Shown here in pieces: positions 52,814-61,762 of a DNA stretch of 64,000 bases. Positions within the stretch are counted from its first letter, which is position 1. Each line of letters opens with the position of its first letter. Origin of the DNA: Sphingomonadaceae bacterium (GTDB taxonomy: Bacteria > Pseudomonadota > Alphaproteobacteria > Sphingomonadales > Sphingomonadaceae); the NCBI GenBank assembly GCA_947453945.1, contig CANGJB010000003.1, forward strand, positions 41,718 through 105,717, written 5' to 3'. Both the position numbers and the translations under genes were made by a program. The notes under the pieces were generated by a model. That model saw only the letters and a program-made list of their open reading frames with translations, was not told the origin of the DNA and did not search any database.

Positions 52814-53740
52814 ATGCGGGTTTATGTTGCAGGATGCGGCGGTATGCTCGGTGAAGCCATGCACAAGGTTTTTGCCCAATCGCACGTGGTCGAATGCAGC
52901 GATATCGATTTGAACGCAGACTGGCTGTCGTTCTGCGACTTTCGTGATTTTCAGCAGTACAAAGCAGCGGTCGAGGCCTTTGCTCCAGACGTTCTGATTC
53001 ATCTAGGTGCCCACACCAGCCTCGAATACTGTGAGGAAAATCAGGATGATGCCTATCGCACGAATACGCTTGCCGTGGAGTATGCTTGCACCATTGCAAA
53101 CAAGCTCGGAATTCCGCTTGTCTACATTTCGACGGCTGGAATCTTCGACGGCGAAAAGCTGCTCTACGACGATTGGGACCAGCCTAACCCCCTCGGTGTC
53201 TACGCCCGCAGCAAGTATATGGGCGAACTGTACGTTCAGCGCGCAGTCCAAAAGCACTTCATTTTCCGAGCTGGATGGATGATGGGCGGCGGCCCCGCAA
53301 AGGACAAGAAGTTCATCTCCAAGATGATGAAGCAGATCGAGGCGGGTGCAACCGTGCTCAACGTAGTCGATGACAAGCTGGGAACCCCGACCTACACAGT
53401 CGACTTTGCCCGCAACATAGAACGCATGCTGCATACCGAATATTACGGCCTCTACAATCAGGTCTGCGGCGGTGAGACCGGGCGCTTCGAAGTTGCGCAG
53501 GAGTTGGTCGACGTTTTGGGCCTTTCTTTGAAGATCGAACTCAAACCTGTTGCGTCGGATTTCTTCTCCAAGGAATTTTTTGCGCCGCGCCCGCCCTGCG
53601 AACGCCTCGTGAATTACAAACTTCAGCTATTGGGCATGGATCACATGCGGGATTGGAAGGTCTCGCTGAAGGAATACATGCGTGACTACTATGCTGAGGT
53701 GATCGCTACGATCGATGGCGCCAACCTCGTCGCTGGGTAG
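52814..53740 (+). CDS. RmlD-like NAD(P)-dependent sugar nucleotide reductase
   Basis: A 308-residue extended SDR: MRVYVAGCGGMLGEAMHKVF, DVLIHLGAHTSLEYCEENQDD, LVYISTAGIFDGE, GVYARSKYMGELYVQ (catalytic Tyr/Lys) and FRAGWMMGGGPAKDKKFIS. It resembles RmlD but differs from the nearby true rfbD, so it may make another deoxy sugar or act on a different base-linked sugar. GGAG lies 6-8 bases before ATG 52814. Eight bases separate its stop from the next glycosyltransferase. Confidence 0.87.
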   Translation: MRVYVAGCGGMLGEAMHKVFAQSHVVECSDIDLNADWLSFCDFRDFQQYKAAVEAFAPDVLIHLGAHTSLEYCEENQDDAYRTNTLAVEYACTIANKLGIPLVYISTAGIFDGEKLLYDDWDQPNPLGVYARSKYMGELYVQRAVQKHFIFRAGWMMGGGPAKDKKFISKMMKQIEAGATVLNVVDDKLGTPTYTVDFARNIERMLHTEYYGLYNQVCGGETGRFEVAQELVDVLGLSLKIELKPVASDFFSKEFFAPRPPCERLVNYKLQLLGMDHMRDWKVSLKEYMRDYYAEVIATIDGANLVAG

Positions 53741-53748
53741 TCAGCGTC

Positions 53749-54879
53749 ATGCCATCAACTCCCGCGCCCCTGCGCATCGCAGCGTTCGGTTTCCGCAGTC
53801 TGCCGCCGTCCGAAGGCGGCGCCGGGGCAGACAAGTTTGCTCTTGAACTGCTGCCGCGCCTGGCAGCGCGCGGGCATTCGGTGATCGCCTATAACCGTGT
53901 CTACCCGGGCAAATCGAAGCCTGAGGGCGATGTTGAATTCCGGGGGGTCAAGGTCCGGTCGTTTTGCACCGTGGCCAAAGCGGGGTTCGATAGCCTGCTG
54001 CACTCGTTCAAGGTGGCGTTCGACATCATCTGGAACAACACCGCTGACGTCGTGCATATCCAGAACGGCGGGAACAGTCTGGTTGCTCCGCTGCTCCGCC
54101 TGTTCGGCAAGCGGACATATGTCAGCCAGGATGGTCTCGATTGGGAGAGGGGCAAGTGGAGCTGGTACGCCAAGTTCTATTTGCGCCTGATGGCCCATTT
54201 TACGGCGCGCGTGCACAATCAGGTCATTTTCGATAACGTATTTGCGCGGAAGTATTTTGAAGACCGCTTCAAGCGTAGATACGAGTTCGTGCCATTCGGA
54301 GCGGACGTGCATTACGCAGGCGAAGGCGATGCAGTTCTCGGCAAGTTGGGGCTCACACCCGGAGATTACCTCCTGTTTGTTGGTCGCTTCATCCCCGACA
54401 AGGGCTTGCAATACCTCATCCCTGCGTTCGAACGCAGCACTCTGGAGAAGAAACTGGTGCTGGTCGGGGGAAGCCCTAACCCTTCGGCGTTTGAAGCAGG
54501 TTTGCGCCAGACGCGCGATCCGCGGATCCTCTTTCCAGGTTACATCTACGGCGCCGAAACGCATGCGCTCATGCGCAATTGCTTTGCGTACATCCAGCCC
54601 TCCGATGTCGAAGGGCTTTCGCCTGTCATTCTGGAGAGTTCGTTTCTCGGCGCCCCGGTGATCTGCAGTGATATCGAGCAGAACCAGTATATTCTGGGCG
54701 ATACCGGGCTTTACTTCCAAAAGGGTGATGCCGCCGACGCCCAGCGCGTGCTGGAGGAGGCTGTGGCCTACCCGGAGAAGCTCAAGGCGAGAGCCGCTGC
54801 GCAGCGCGAACGGATCGTGGCGCAGTATTCATGGGACAAGGTCGTCGATGACCACGTCAGTATCTTCCGCGAAAGCTGA
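53749..54879 (+). CDS. Glycosyltransferase family 4 (GT4), C
   Basis: A 376-residue GT-B enzyme: GGAGADKFALELLPRLAARGH, VVHIQNGGNSLVAPLLR, FVGRFIPDKGLQYLIPAFE (donor site), GYIYGAETHALMRNC and PSDVEGLSPVILESSFLGAPVI with E-x7-E. It is co-transcribed with the RmlD-like gene, which suggests it uses the sugar made by that enzyme. It is the last gene of the operon. Confidence 0.92.
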   Translation: MPSTPAPLRIAAFGFRSLPPSEGGAGADKFALELLPRLAARGHSVIAYNRVYPGKSKPEGDVEFRGVKVRSFCTVAKAGFDSLLHSFKVAFDIIWNNTADVVHIQNGGNSLVAPLLRLFGKRTYVSQDGLDWERGKWSWYAKFYLRLMAHFTARVHNQVIFDNVFARKYFEDRFKRRYEFVPFGADVHYAGEGDAVLGKLGLTPGDYLLFVGRFIPDKGLQYLIPAFERSTLEKKLVLVGGSPNPSAFEAGLRQTRDPRILFPGYIYGAETHALMRNCFAYIQPSDVEGLSPVILESSFLGAPVICSDIEQNQYILGDTGLYFQKGDAADAQRVLEEAVAYPEKLKARAAAQRERIVAQYSWDKVVDDHVSIFRES

Positions 54880-54947
54880 ATGCTGCATTCCTGATCCGCG
54901 CTGGGCAAAGCGAGCGCCAGCCCAGATTCAGCAGACCGCGCGGCGGA

Positions 54948-57164
54948 CTATCGGCCCCGGGGCGCCAGCGACGACGAATAGCGATCATCCCACGTCCCGG
55001 GCGATCCGCTGGTTCGGCAGCGGGTGCTTTCACTCTTCACGCCGGAGGCATCTGGCGCGGCAAACGGTAGTTCGATCAGGTCACCGGCCTGCCATTTCCC
55101 AACGGTGGGTGGGCCAGCTGTGCTGTCGAGCAATCGCACCAGTCCGTCGACGTACTGTGCCCGGGCAGCCATGCCGCTGTCGTTGATGGGCATGACTGCT
55201 CCTGGCCCATAATCTTCCCAAGCGAAGCCGTTGAGGGCATTGCCATCATCGACGAACCAGTCGCTATCGTCAGACGGGATAAGCACGCGCTTGTCGTAAG
55301 TGCCCTTGGTGCCCGTATCCCGGTACACTTCCAGCATTATCCAGCCACGCGCGCCTGCCGACTTGTCATTGAGCTTGAAGCCGGGGAGGGTCGTCTGCCC
55401 GTTGAGCAGTGGGCCGCTTTTGGCGGTTTCACCGGAGACCGCCGTTTGCCCGATCAGCCTGACCGGATCAGCGAGCAGGCGCGCATGGTAGGTGTTGCCC
55501 GAGATCACGCTGAGGCCTTTGTAGGTTACGCCCGGGACGCCCAAACTGGGGGTGAAGCTGTGCGGGACAATGCCATACCACGGGACTGCGCGGTTCGGCA
55601 TGACGCCTGAAACCTGAACCTGAAAATGCGAGAGGGTTGCCGGCCCTGCGGCCAGCATATGCGCGTAATTTGTCCAGTCAGCGAATAGGAAATTGCGGTC
55701 GGTATAGGCATGCGCGGTGTCGGTGCTTGAACCGATCAGCGGGGCATTGGCCTGTGTCCATTCGATCTGGCCTGAGATGAAGATGGTGCGGCGATTGCCG
55801 CCGTTCATTACCAGGGTCATGTTTGGTGACTGCAGGTCGATGTCCATGATCGGCGTGCTGGCCCAGCTTGTTGTTTTCCCGAGACGATTCATCGGGTGAA
55901 CAAAGTTCATGTCGGTCACGGTAACGCGGCGATGGCTGAGATTGGCGCTGGCTACCGAGTTCTTGATGACGATCGGTGGAATTCCGAGATTTCCGTTCAC
56001 GATGAAGCCGTCGCGAATGGAAACGTCGGCACTATCAACGATGATCTGCCCGTCTTCCAGATGCATCGTATCGACTGTCACCGCGCGGCTGGTGTAAAAA
56101 GTGTGCACTCCGTTTATCAGGCCGGAAACCTTACCGCCCGAGCAACAGCCAAGAAAAAGGCCCCTGCAAACGAGGTTTTTGCTCAGGGTGTACCCGCTTG
56201 CAACCGTCGCGATCCGCACGCCGTCCCCAAGCCCCGGCATATTGATCAGATAGTAGCTTGGATCGTCAGCGCGGAAGCCACCATCAATGTCTTCGATCAC
56301 CGTTGCATCAGAGTAGAGAAACGGCTTTTCGATCAATGTCGAAACGCAAATGTGCTTGATGGACCTGAAATGGTAGGTCCCGGCAAACCGGAAGCCCTTG
56401 ATGCCGCGGGTCGGCAGACCGTCAATGTGCATGTTTCTGATGGTGCCGCACAGTCCGGGGAACGGCATGACCCAATTGCTTGGATTGCTCCAGGCAATAT
56501 TGAGCCAGAACAGAATACCGTCCCGGCAGTGGCCGTTTGCGGCGAGCGAGGCCGTGCCTCCATCCGATGTGCGGAACACGCCGTCTGCGCGGGGGCGAAA
56601 GCGCAGCCCATTGGAGAGCCCAAGGCTGGTCGCCATGCCATCGAGGCCGACGTTCTGCGGTACGTATACCGAGCCCGCCAGATAGACGGCGCCTCGCAAT
56701 CCTTCGAATGAGAGAACCCCGCCGTTCGCGTTGGTCGCCATGTAGGCCAGCAGTGCGTTCAAGATTGGAGCCTGGTCGGCAGGCGTGCCGATCGCGCCGT
56801 TGGACTCGTCAAATACGGTGTGTGCGATGACGCCCCATTCGGCGGCATTCACTCGGCGCGTGATCGGCTTGCGCCAGACCGTCCCGCCGGCATCGGTGAA
56901 GGCCCAGCCATAAGTCGCCTCATCGCTGGTCGGCGCGGCTGTGCTCTTGAGGTAAGTCCCCCGCCCGGCGACCGAGATCTCGGCAGTGGTGCCGGTTGGA
57001 TCGTTGCGACCCATGATGGCGCCGGACAAGGCCCCGCTGGGGGACCGGTATACGGAGTTCGTCGGCGCTGCAGCCGCCATCCAGGCCGCGCTCGCGCCCA
57101 GCATGCCGAACTGCCGCCGGCTCATCGATCCGGCATTGTCGGCTTCCATCGGTTCGTCACCCAT
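54948..57164 (-). CDS. Tat-exported tailspike-like protein (paralogue 1)
   Basis: A 738-residue protein. The N-terminus has a twin-arginine signal (SRRQFGM followed by LGASAAWMAAAA), so it is exported folded. The main part looks like a right-handed beta-helix of tailspike/pectate-lyase type: a lead-in VNAAEWGV and GTPADQAPILNALLAYM, then many short strands (GGFRADDPSYYLINMPGLGDG, GKVSGLINGVHTFY, DSADVSIRDGFIV). It is closely related along nearly its whole length to the next gene but lacks that protein's C-terminal domain. Such proteins often cut polysaccharide; the substrate may be the local EPS. No phage structural genes are present. Function is inferred. Confidence 0.7.
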   Translation of the reverse strand: MGDEPMEADNAGSMSRRQFGMLGASAAWMAAAAPTNSVYRSPSGALSGAIMGRNDPTGTTAEISVAGRGTYLKSTAAPTSDEATYGWAFTDAGGTVWRKPITRRVNAAEWGVIAHTVFDESNGAIGTPADQAPILNALLAYMATNANGGVLSFEGLRGAVYLAGSVYVPQNVGLDGMATSLGLSNGLRFRPRADGVFRTSDGGTASLAANGHCRDGILFWLNIAWSNPSNWVMPFPGLCGTIRNMHIDGLPTRGIKGFRFAGTYHFRSIKHICVSTLIEKPFLYSDATVIEDIDGGFRADDPSYYLINMPGLGDGVRIATVASGYTLSKNLVCRGLFLGCCSGGKVSGLINGVHTFYTSRAVTVDTMHLEDGQIIVDSADVSIRDGFIVNGNLGIPPIVIKNSVASANLSHRRVTVTDMNFVHPMNRLGKTTSWASTPIMDIDLQSPNMTLVMNGGNRRTIFISGQIEWTQANAPLIGSSTDTAHAYTDRNFLFADWTNYAHMLAAGPATLSHFQVQVSGVMPNRAVPWYGIVPHSFTPSLGVPGVTYKGLSVISGNTYHARLLADPVRLIGQTAVSGETAKSGPLLNGQTTLPGFKLNDKSAGARGWIMLEVYRDTGTKGTYDKRVLIPSDDSDWFVDDGNALNGFAWEDYGPGAVMPINDSGMAARAQYVDGLVRLLDSTAGPPTVGKWQAGDLIELPFAAPDASGVKSESTRCRTSGSPGTWDDRYSSSLAPRGR

Positions 57165-57361
57165 TGGCCGTGCCTCGCGCGATCTGGTTGGTCGGCAAGG
57201 CTAGCGCGCGAACCGCGCCGCGCCAATGTCCAAAACAGCGAACAGAGCGATGCCTGGATCTCCAGTTCCGGCCTCACTCGTCAGTGGCGTGCCGCAACAG
57301 GAATCCAGACAATTGCATGGGAGGGTCGCTTGCGGGGCGCAGGATCCGGCCTGGCTGGGTG

Positions 57362-59773
57362 TTACACCAGCTTGCGCACCTTTAGCGTACCGCTTGCCAG
57401 ATCGATGGCCGCTGCGGTCGTGTTGATCAGTGTCACCGTTACGGTATCCACTGCGGTGACCTCCGCGACCATGCGCAAGCCGCCGAGCGAGAGCGAAAAC
57501 GCTGCAATCACGAAGTCACCCAACACCGCGCCCGTCAGCGTGACCGTTGTTGTCGTGGTGCCCGGTACGCCAGCAGCCTGCGCAGCCACGCTGGGCGGAT
57601 CCCAGGTCTTGCTTGCGCCTGCTGCTGTCAGCGTGGACACTGATCGGTCATCCCAGGTGCCCGGCGATCCGCTCGTCCTGCAGCGCGTGCCGTCCTTCTT
57701 CATGCCGAAGGCATCGGGCGCATTGGCAGGCAATTCGATCATGTCCCCGGCTTGCCATGCGCCAACGGCCGGCGGGCCTATGGTGCTGTCAAGCAGACGG
57801 ATCACGCCATCAATGTATTGCGCCCGGACGGTCATGGCGCTGTTGTTTGCCGTCAGCATCGAGGCTGAAGGGCCATAGGCCTCCCAGGCAAAGCTGTTCA
57901 GTGCATTGCCATCATCCACGAACCAATCGGCGTTGTCGCAGGGCACCAGCACCCGCTTGTCATAGCTGCCGGTATTGCCCGTATCGCGATAAACCTCGAA
58001 CATGACCCAGTTCTTGCAGCCAGCGTTGGTGTCGTTGAGCTTGAACCCCGGGAGCCCGGACGTCTGCCCGTTGACCAGCGCCGCGGTGGTCACTGTGGGG
58101 TTGGTCGCTGGTGCGCGACCGATCAGCCTCACCGGATCCGCAAGTTGTCGAATGGCATACCTGTTGCCCGCGGGCGCGGTCGGCCCCTTGTAGGAAATCC
58201 CCGTGGTGCCGGCCACGCCCGAAAAGGCTTGCAGCGTAATCCCGTTCCACGAAATCGCGCGGTTCTGCATCACGCCCGAGACTTGCACCTTCATGTTGGC
58301 AATGGTCGCGGGTGTAGAGGCGAGCATGTGCGCGTAGGCCTTCCAGTCGGCAAGGAGGAAGTCGTTATCGGTCCAGACATGCGTGCTGTCGTTACTCCTG
58401 CCAATCAGCGGCGCATGGGCCTGCGTCCAATCGGTTTGCCCCGTCACGTAGGTCGTGCGGCGGTTTCCTGCCCCCATGACCAGCGTCATGGCACCTGATT
58501 GCAGGTCGATGTCCATGACCGGCGTGGTGGCCCATTGCATTGTCAGCCCGAGCCGGTTGATCGGATGGATGAAGTTCACATTGTCGACAAAGACACGGCG
58601 CTTGTTGAGATTGGTTCCCGCAACCGTGTTCTTGATGACAATCGGGGGTAGCCCAAGGCTGCCGTTCGTCGCGAAACCGTCGCTGATCGAAACGTCCGCG
58701 CTATCAATGATGATCTGGCCATCCTCCAGGTGGAAGGTGTCCACGGTAACGGCGCGGCAGGTATAGAAGGTGTGGATGCCATTGATCAGGCCAGAGACCT
58801 TGCCGCCGGCGCAACTGCCGAGATAAAGCCCGTTGCAGGTATTCGATCCTGTGAGGGTGTACCCGGGCGCAACGGTTTCGATCCGCACGCCGTCGCCCAG
58901 TCCTGGCAGGTTGATCAGATAGTAGCTCGGATCGTCAGCGCGGAAACCTCCGTCAATATCCGCGATTACGGTCGCGTCCGAATAGAGAAACGGCTTCTCG
59001 ATCAAGGTCGAGACATGGAAGTGCTTCAGGGACCTGAAGTGGTATGATCCACCAAATCGAAAGCCCTTGATCCCGCTGGTCGGCAGGCCATCGATATGGA
59101 TGTTCCTGACTGTGCCGCACAGGCCCGGAAACGCCACAACCCAGTTGGACGGATCGGTCCATTGGATATTCAACCAGAAGAGGATGCCGTCGCGGCAGTG
59201 GCCATTGCCGGCCACAGAGACGGTGCTCCCGGTAGAGGTGCGAAACACGCCATCTGCGCGGGGGCGAAAGCGGAAACCGGCGGCGACCCCGAGCCTTGTG
59301 GAAACGCCATCGAGATCGATGTTGAGCGGGACATAGACAGAACCCGCAAGGTAGGCGACCCCGCGCAGGCCCTCGAACGAGATTACCCCGCCGTTCGCAT
59401 TGGCCGCCATGTATGCCGCCAGAGCGTTGAGGATCGGCGCCTGGTCGGCAGGTGTGCCAATGGGATTGCCGAGCCCGTCGAAATTCGTATGCGCGGTGAC
59501 GCCCCATTCCGCGGCATTGACCCTGCGCGTGATCGCCTTGCGCCAGATCGTTCCTCCAGCATCGCTGAAGGCCCAGCCAAAGGTGGCTTCATCGCCAGTC
59601 GGCGCGCCCGCGCTTTTGAGGTAGGTGCCTCGCCCGGTGATGAAGATCTGCAGGACGTTGCCCGTGGGATCGTTGTTGCGCGCGACCGCGTCCGCCAAAG
59701 CCATGCCAGAGGCCCTGCTGCTCGATGCCATGGCCTGTGTCGCGACGACCCGTGCAAAAGTATCTGTCGGCAT
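57362..59773 (-). CDS. Tailspike-like protein with phage-type C-terminal domain (paralogue 2)
   Basis: An 803-residue paralogue of the preceding protein, with shared blocks TLIEKPFLYSDATVI, DGGFRADDPSYYLIN and CRTSGSPGTWDD. It lacks a Tat or Sec signal: the first 40 residues (MPTDTFARVVATQAMASSSR) read like a phage virion protein. The extra C-terminal part ends GDFVIAAFSLSLGGLRMVAE then TVTVTLINTTAAAIDLASGT, a pattern found at the C-termini of phage tail-fibre and structural proteins, where it may drive trimerisation. The gene is three bases from the small companion gene, so they form one unit. It is either a prophage relic or a domesticated depolymerase. Confidence 0.7.
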   Translation of the reverse strand: MPTDTFARVVATQAMASSSRASGMALADAVARNNDPTGNVLQIFITGRGTYLKSAGAPTGDEATFGWAFSDAGGTIWRKAITRRVNAAEWGVTAHTNFDGLGNPIGTPADQAPILNALAAYMAANANGGVISFEGLRGVAYLAGSVYVPLNIDLDGVSTRLGVAAGFRFRPRADGVFRTSTGSTVSVAGNGHCRDGILFWLNIQWTDPSNWVVAFPGLCGTVRNIHIDGLPTSGIKGFRFGGSYHFRSLKHFHVSTLIEKPFLYSDATVIADIDGGFRADDPSYYLINLPGLGDGVRIETVAPGYTLTGSNTCNGLYLGSCAGGKVSGLINGIHTFYTCRAVTVDTFHLEDGQIIIDSADVSISDGFATNGSLGLPPIVIKNTVAGTNLNKRRVFVDNVNFIHPINRLGLTMQWATTPVMDIDLQSGAMTLVMGAGNRRTTYVTGQTDWTQAHAPLIGRSNDSTHVWTDNDFLLADWKAYAHMLASTPATIANMKVQVSGVMQNRAISWNGITLQAFSGVAGTTGISYKGPTAPAGNRYAIRQLADPVRLIGRAPATNPTVTTAALVNGQTSGLPGFKLNDTNAGCKNWVMFEVYRDTGNTGSYDKRVLVPCDNADWFVDDGNALNSFAWEAYGPSASMLTANNSAMTVRAQYIDGVIRLLDSTIGPPAVGAWQAGDMIELPANAPDAFGMKKDGTRCRTSGSPGTWDDRSVSTLTAAGASKTWDPPSVAAQAAGVPGTTTTTVTLTGAVLGDFVIAAFSLSLGGLRMVAEVTAVDTVTVTLINTTAAAIDLASGTLKVRKLV

Positions 59774-59776
59774 GTC

Positions 59777-60142
59777 TCAGCCTCCCGCACGGATCATCAA
59801 AGTGGAGCCGGCGCCCTGGCGCGCTTTCAGATAGCAACCGCCGGGCAGGCGGAAACGACCAACGGTCGCAATCGCGTTCAAGGAAACGCCGGTACGGTCC
59901 CAGATATTGCAGTCATTGAATGCAATGCCGTCAAAGCTGTCCTGAAAGATGTACGGCGTGGTGGGTGTACCGATCACCTGAATTTCGACGTCCGCATAAA
60001 TCCGGGCGTTGAAGGCTGCGGAGGGCACCCACGCAGCCGGGGTCAGAATGGGTAACGAGGTTACCTCGGCAAACATCTCGTCCCCGATATCGACCAGTTT
60101 TTTGAGGCGATTGCCAACAGATATGTAGGTGCCATCGGTCAT
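59777..60142 (-). CDS. Small phage-structural-like companion protein
   Basis: A 121-residue beta-rich protein: TDGTYISVGNRLKKLVDIGDE, FNARIYADVEIQVIGTP, DSFDGIAFNDCN and RFRLPGGCYLKARQGAGS. It reads like a small jelly-roll virion or tail attachment protein, but I cannot name a family. It is first in an operon with the 803-residue protein, so the two probably act together. Confidence 0.6.
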   Translation of the reverse strand: MTDGTYISVGNRLKKLVDIGDEMFAEVTSLPILTPAAWVPSAAFNARIYADVEIQVIGTPTTPYIFQDSFDGIAFNDCNIWDRTGVSLNAIATVGRFRLPGGCYLKARQGAGSTLMIRAGG

Positions 60143-60572
60143 TGCGTGCTCCCGGCGAGTTTTTTGGCGACGGTCGCGAAGCGTTCAACGTGCGCGGAGC
60201 TGTCGGCCATGGCTCGAGTCAGGATGGAAAGCTCCATACCTACCGCCGCCACAATATGTTCCTTATATGTTCCAACAAGTCAACCAAAAAGAACCCATTT
60301 GGTTCATGTGGAGGCTGCTGGCGGGTGTCCTGTACTCGGACTTGGCGCAAAGACGAAACGGCCGCAGGTTCGATGGGCGTTCAATATCTGCTCGTTTCGG
60401 AGCGGAAATTCGGGTCAGCGGAACCGGGCGCTTGAGGTGCCGTTGCTCCGTTCCGAGGTTGGATGCAGAAACCAAGCGCGGGCATCGAACCGATTTCAGC
60501 TCATGCTGAACTGTGCCTATTCGGTAAAGTATTTGCTTGGACGGTCATAGGCGCCGGATCTGGCAATCCCGG
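60143..60572 (-). promoter_or_regulatory. Upstream region of the tailspike operon with repeats
   Basis: 430 bases without a gene. It contains the direct repeat TATGTTCC (about 60255-60262 and 60266-60273) and the inverted repeat GAACC-CATTT-GGTTC (60291-60305), about 110-165 bases before the companion gene start. These look like regulator binding sites. No clear -10/-35. Confidence 0.4.
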
Positions 60573-61760
60573 TCAGATCGGGTTTAGCGCGACGCTGGAT
60601 ATCCTAGCCGATGATCGTGCATCCACCCAGAAAGTCAGTTGCAGCACCGGGCATTGCGCATCCACGCTGAAGTCTAGGCTGTACGTCTCGGCCTGCTTCG
60701 CATCGGGCTGGCCGTTGGCTGCCTGATCGCGGCCGGAGCCACACGAAAGCGACGCACGCACCGCGCGAGCTTGATTTTGCCCAATGCCAGGCATCTGCCA
60801 TGTCAGGCGGTACTGCCCGGGCGTGAGGATGATCGATTGCCGCAATACGGGCAAAGACATTGCAGCCTTGACCTCGAAATCAAGCATCCGCTGTCCAGGC
60901 TGGTCCTGCAAGAGTGCGACGTCGACATCCCCCCGGTCTGAAAGTAACCAGTTGAACCCGGTCGATGGTTTGGTGAGATCTATCTGTTCAAACCCGCCAT
61001 CGTAGACCAAGGATTTGGATGCCGGGCAATTGAGGTGCCAAACAGCTTTGGCGGCGTCAAACATGCTGGCTGTCATCAACCGCTGAGTCAGCGCCTCCGT
61101 CGCTGCGCAATCCCAGATTCCCGTTCCTGTTCGCTGCATCACATCAACGCGCTGAGATAATTGATCGAGCGGGAGATTGCCGACGTAGGTTGCATAAGCC
61201 GTCGCCCAATTCGGCGAAAGCTTCAGCCGATCGGAGATCGCGCTTCGACCTTCGGGTGCGGCGGAAATGATTCCCAGGAATTTGTCGCGGTACTCAGCGT
61301 CAGGAGATTGCCGCAACAAAGCATCAAGGCGCTCGGAGGCAACTTTGACATCGCCGGCCTGCATGGCCTGATCCATCCAGTAAAGCTGTGTCATGGCATC
61401 GCGCCAGCCCAATTGGCCGGATACCGTGAATGCCTTTTGAGCGGGGGCAAGCTGTCCCGAGTACAGCTGCGCGCGGCCAAGGATGGAGATCGCCTGCGCG
61501 GAAATCGGATCAGAAATTATGGCCCTTTGTGCGTAGCGTATTGCGCTTGCTGGCCCAGTCTTGACGAACGCCAGGATAGCCCTCGATCGCGCTGCACCAG
61601 TGTCATACGGCCAGCCAATCAAACTTGGTGCATTTGGAAATAGGCGGCTCTGACGATCAGAGCCACTCAGCAATGCAGCGGCCGCGAATGCCAGCAAGCC
61701 GATGACCGCCAATGCTTTTCCAATACGGGTCGCCGAACCGGGAGCAATCTGGCCCCACAC
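60573..61760 (-). CDS. TPR protein with a C-terminal beta domain, coupled to Wzc
   Basis: A 395-residue protein. One N-terminal membrane helix (ALAVIGLLAFAAAALLSGS) is followed by TPR-like helical repeats (YAQRAIISDPISAQAISILG, RAQLYSGQLAPAQKAFTVSG, QAMQAGDVKVASERLDALLR), then a C-terminal domain of about 140 residues with strands (YDGGFEQIDLTKPSTGFNWL, ILTPGQYRLTWQMPGIG, VLQLTFWVDARS) that resembles a carbohydrate-binding jelly roll. Its ATG starts two bases after the autokinase stop, so it is in the same operon. It could couple sugar chains to the export machine from the periplasm. Unrecognised family. Confidence 0.7.
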   Translation of the reverse strand: MWGQIAPGSATRIGKALAVIGLLAFAAAALLSGSDRQSRLFPNAPSLIGWPYDTGAARSRAILAFVKTGPASAIRYAQRAIISDPISAQAISILGRAQLYSGQLAPAQKAFTVSGQLGWRDAMTQLYWMDQAMQAGDVKVASERLDALLRQSPDAEYRDKFLGIISAAPEGRSAISDRLKLSPNWATAYATYVGNLPLDQLSQRVDVMQRTGTGIWDCAATEALTQRLMTASMFDAAKAVWHLNCPASKSLVYDGGFEQIDLTKPSTGFNWLLSDRGDVDVALLQDQPGQRMLDFEVKAAMSLPVLRQSIILTPGQYRLTWQMPGIGQNQARAVRASLSCGSGRDQAANGQPDAKQAETYSLDFSVDAQCPVLQLTFWVDARSSARISSVALNPI

Positions 61761-61762
61761 AA

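Noticed and set aside
54948..60142. A complete prophage
   Set aside because: Only the tailspike-like pair and one small companion are phage-like; no integrase, terminase, capsid, lysis or replication genes are present in the window.
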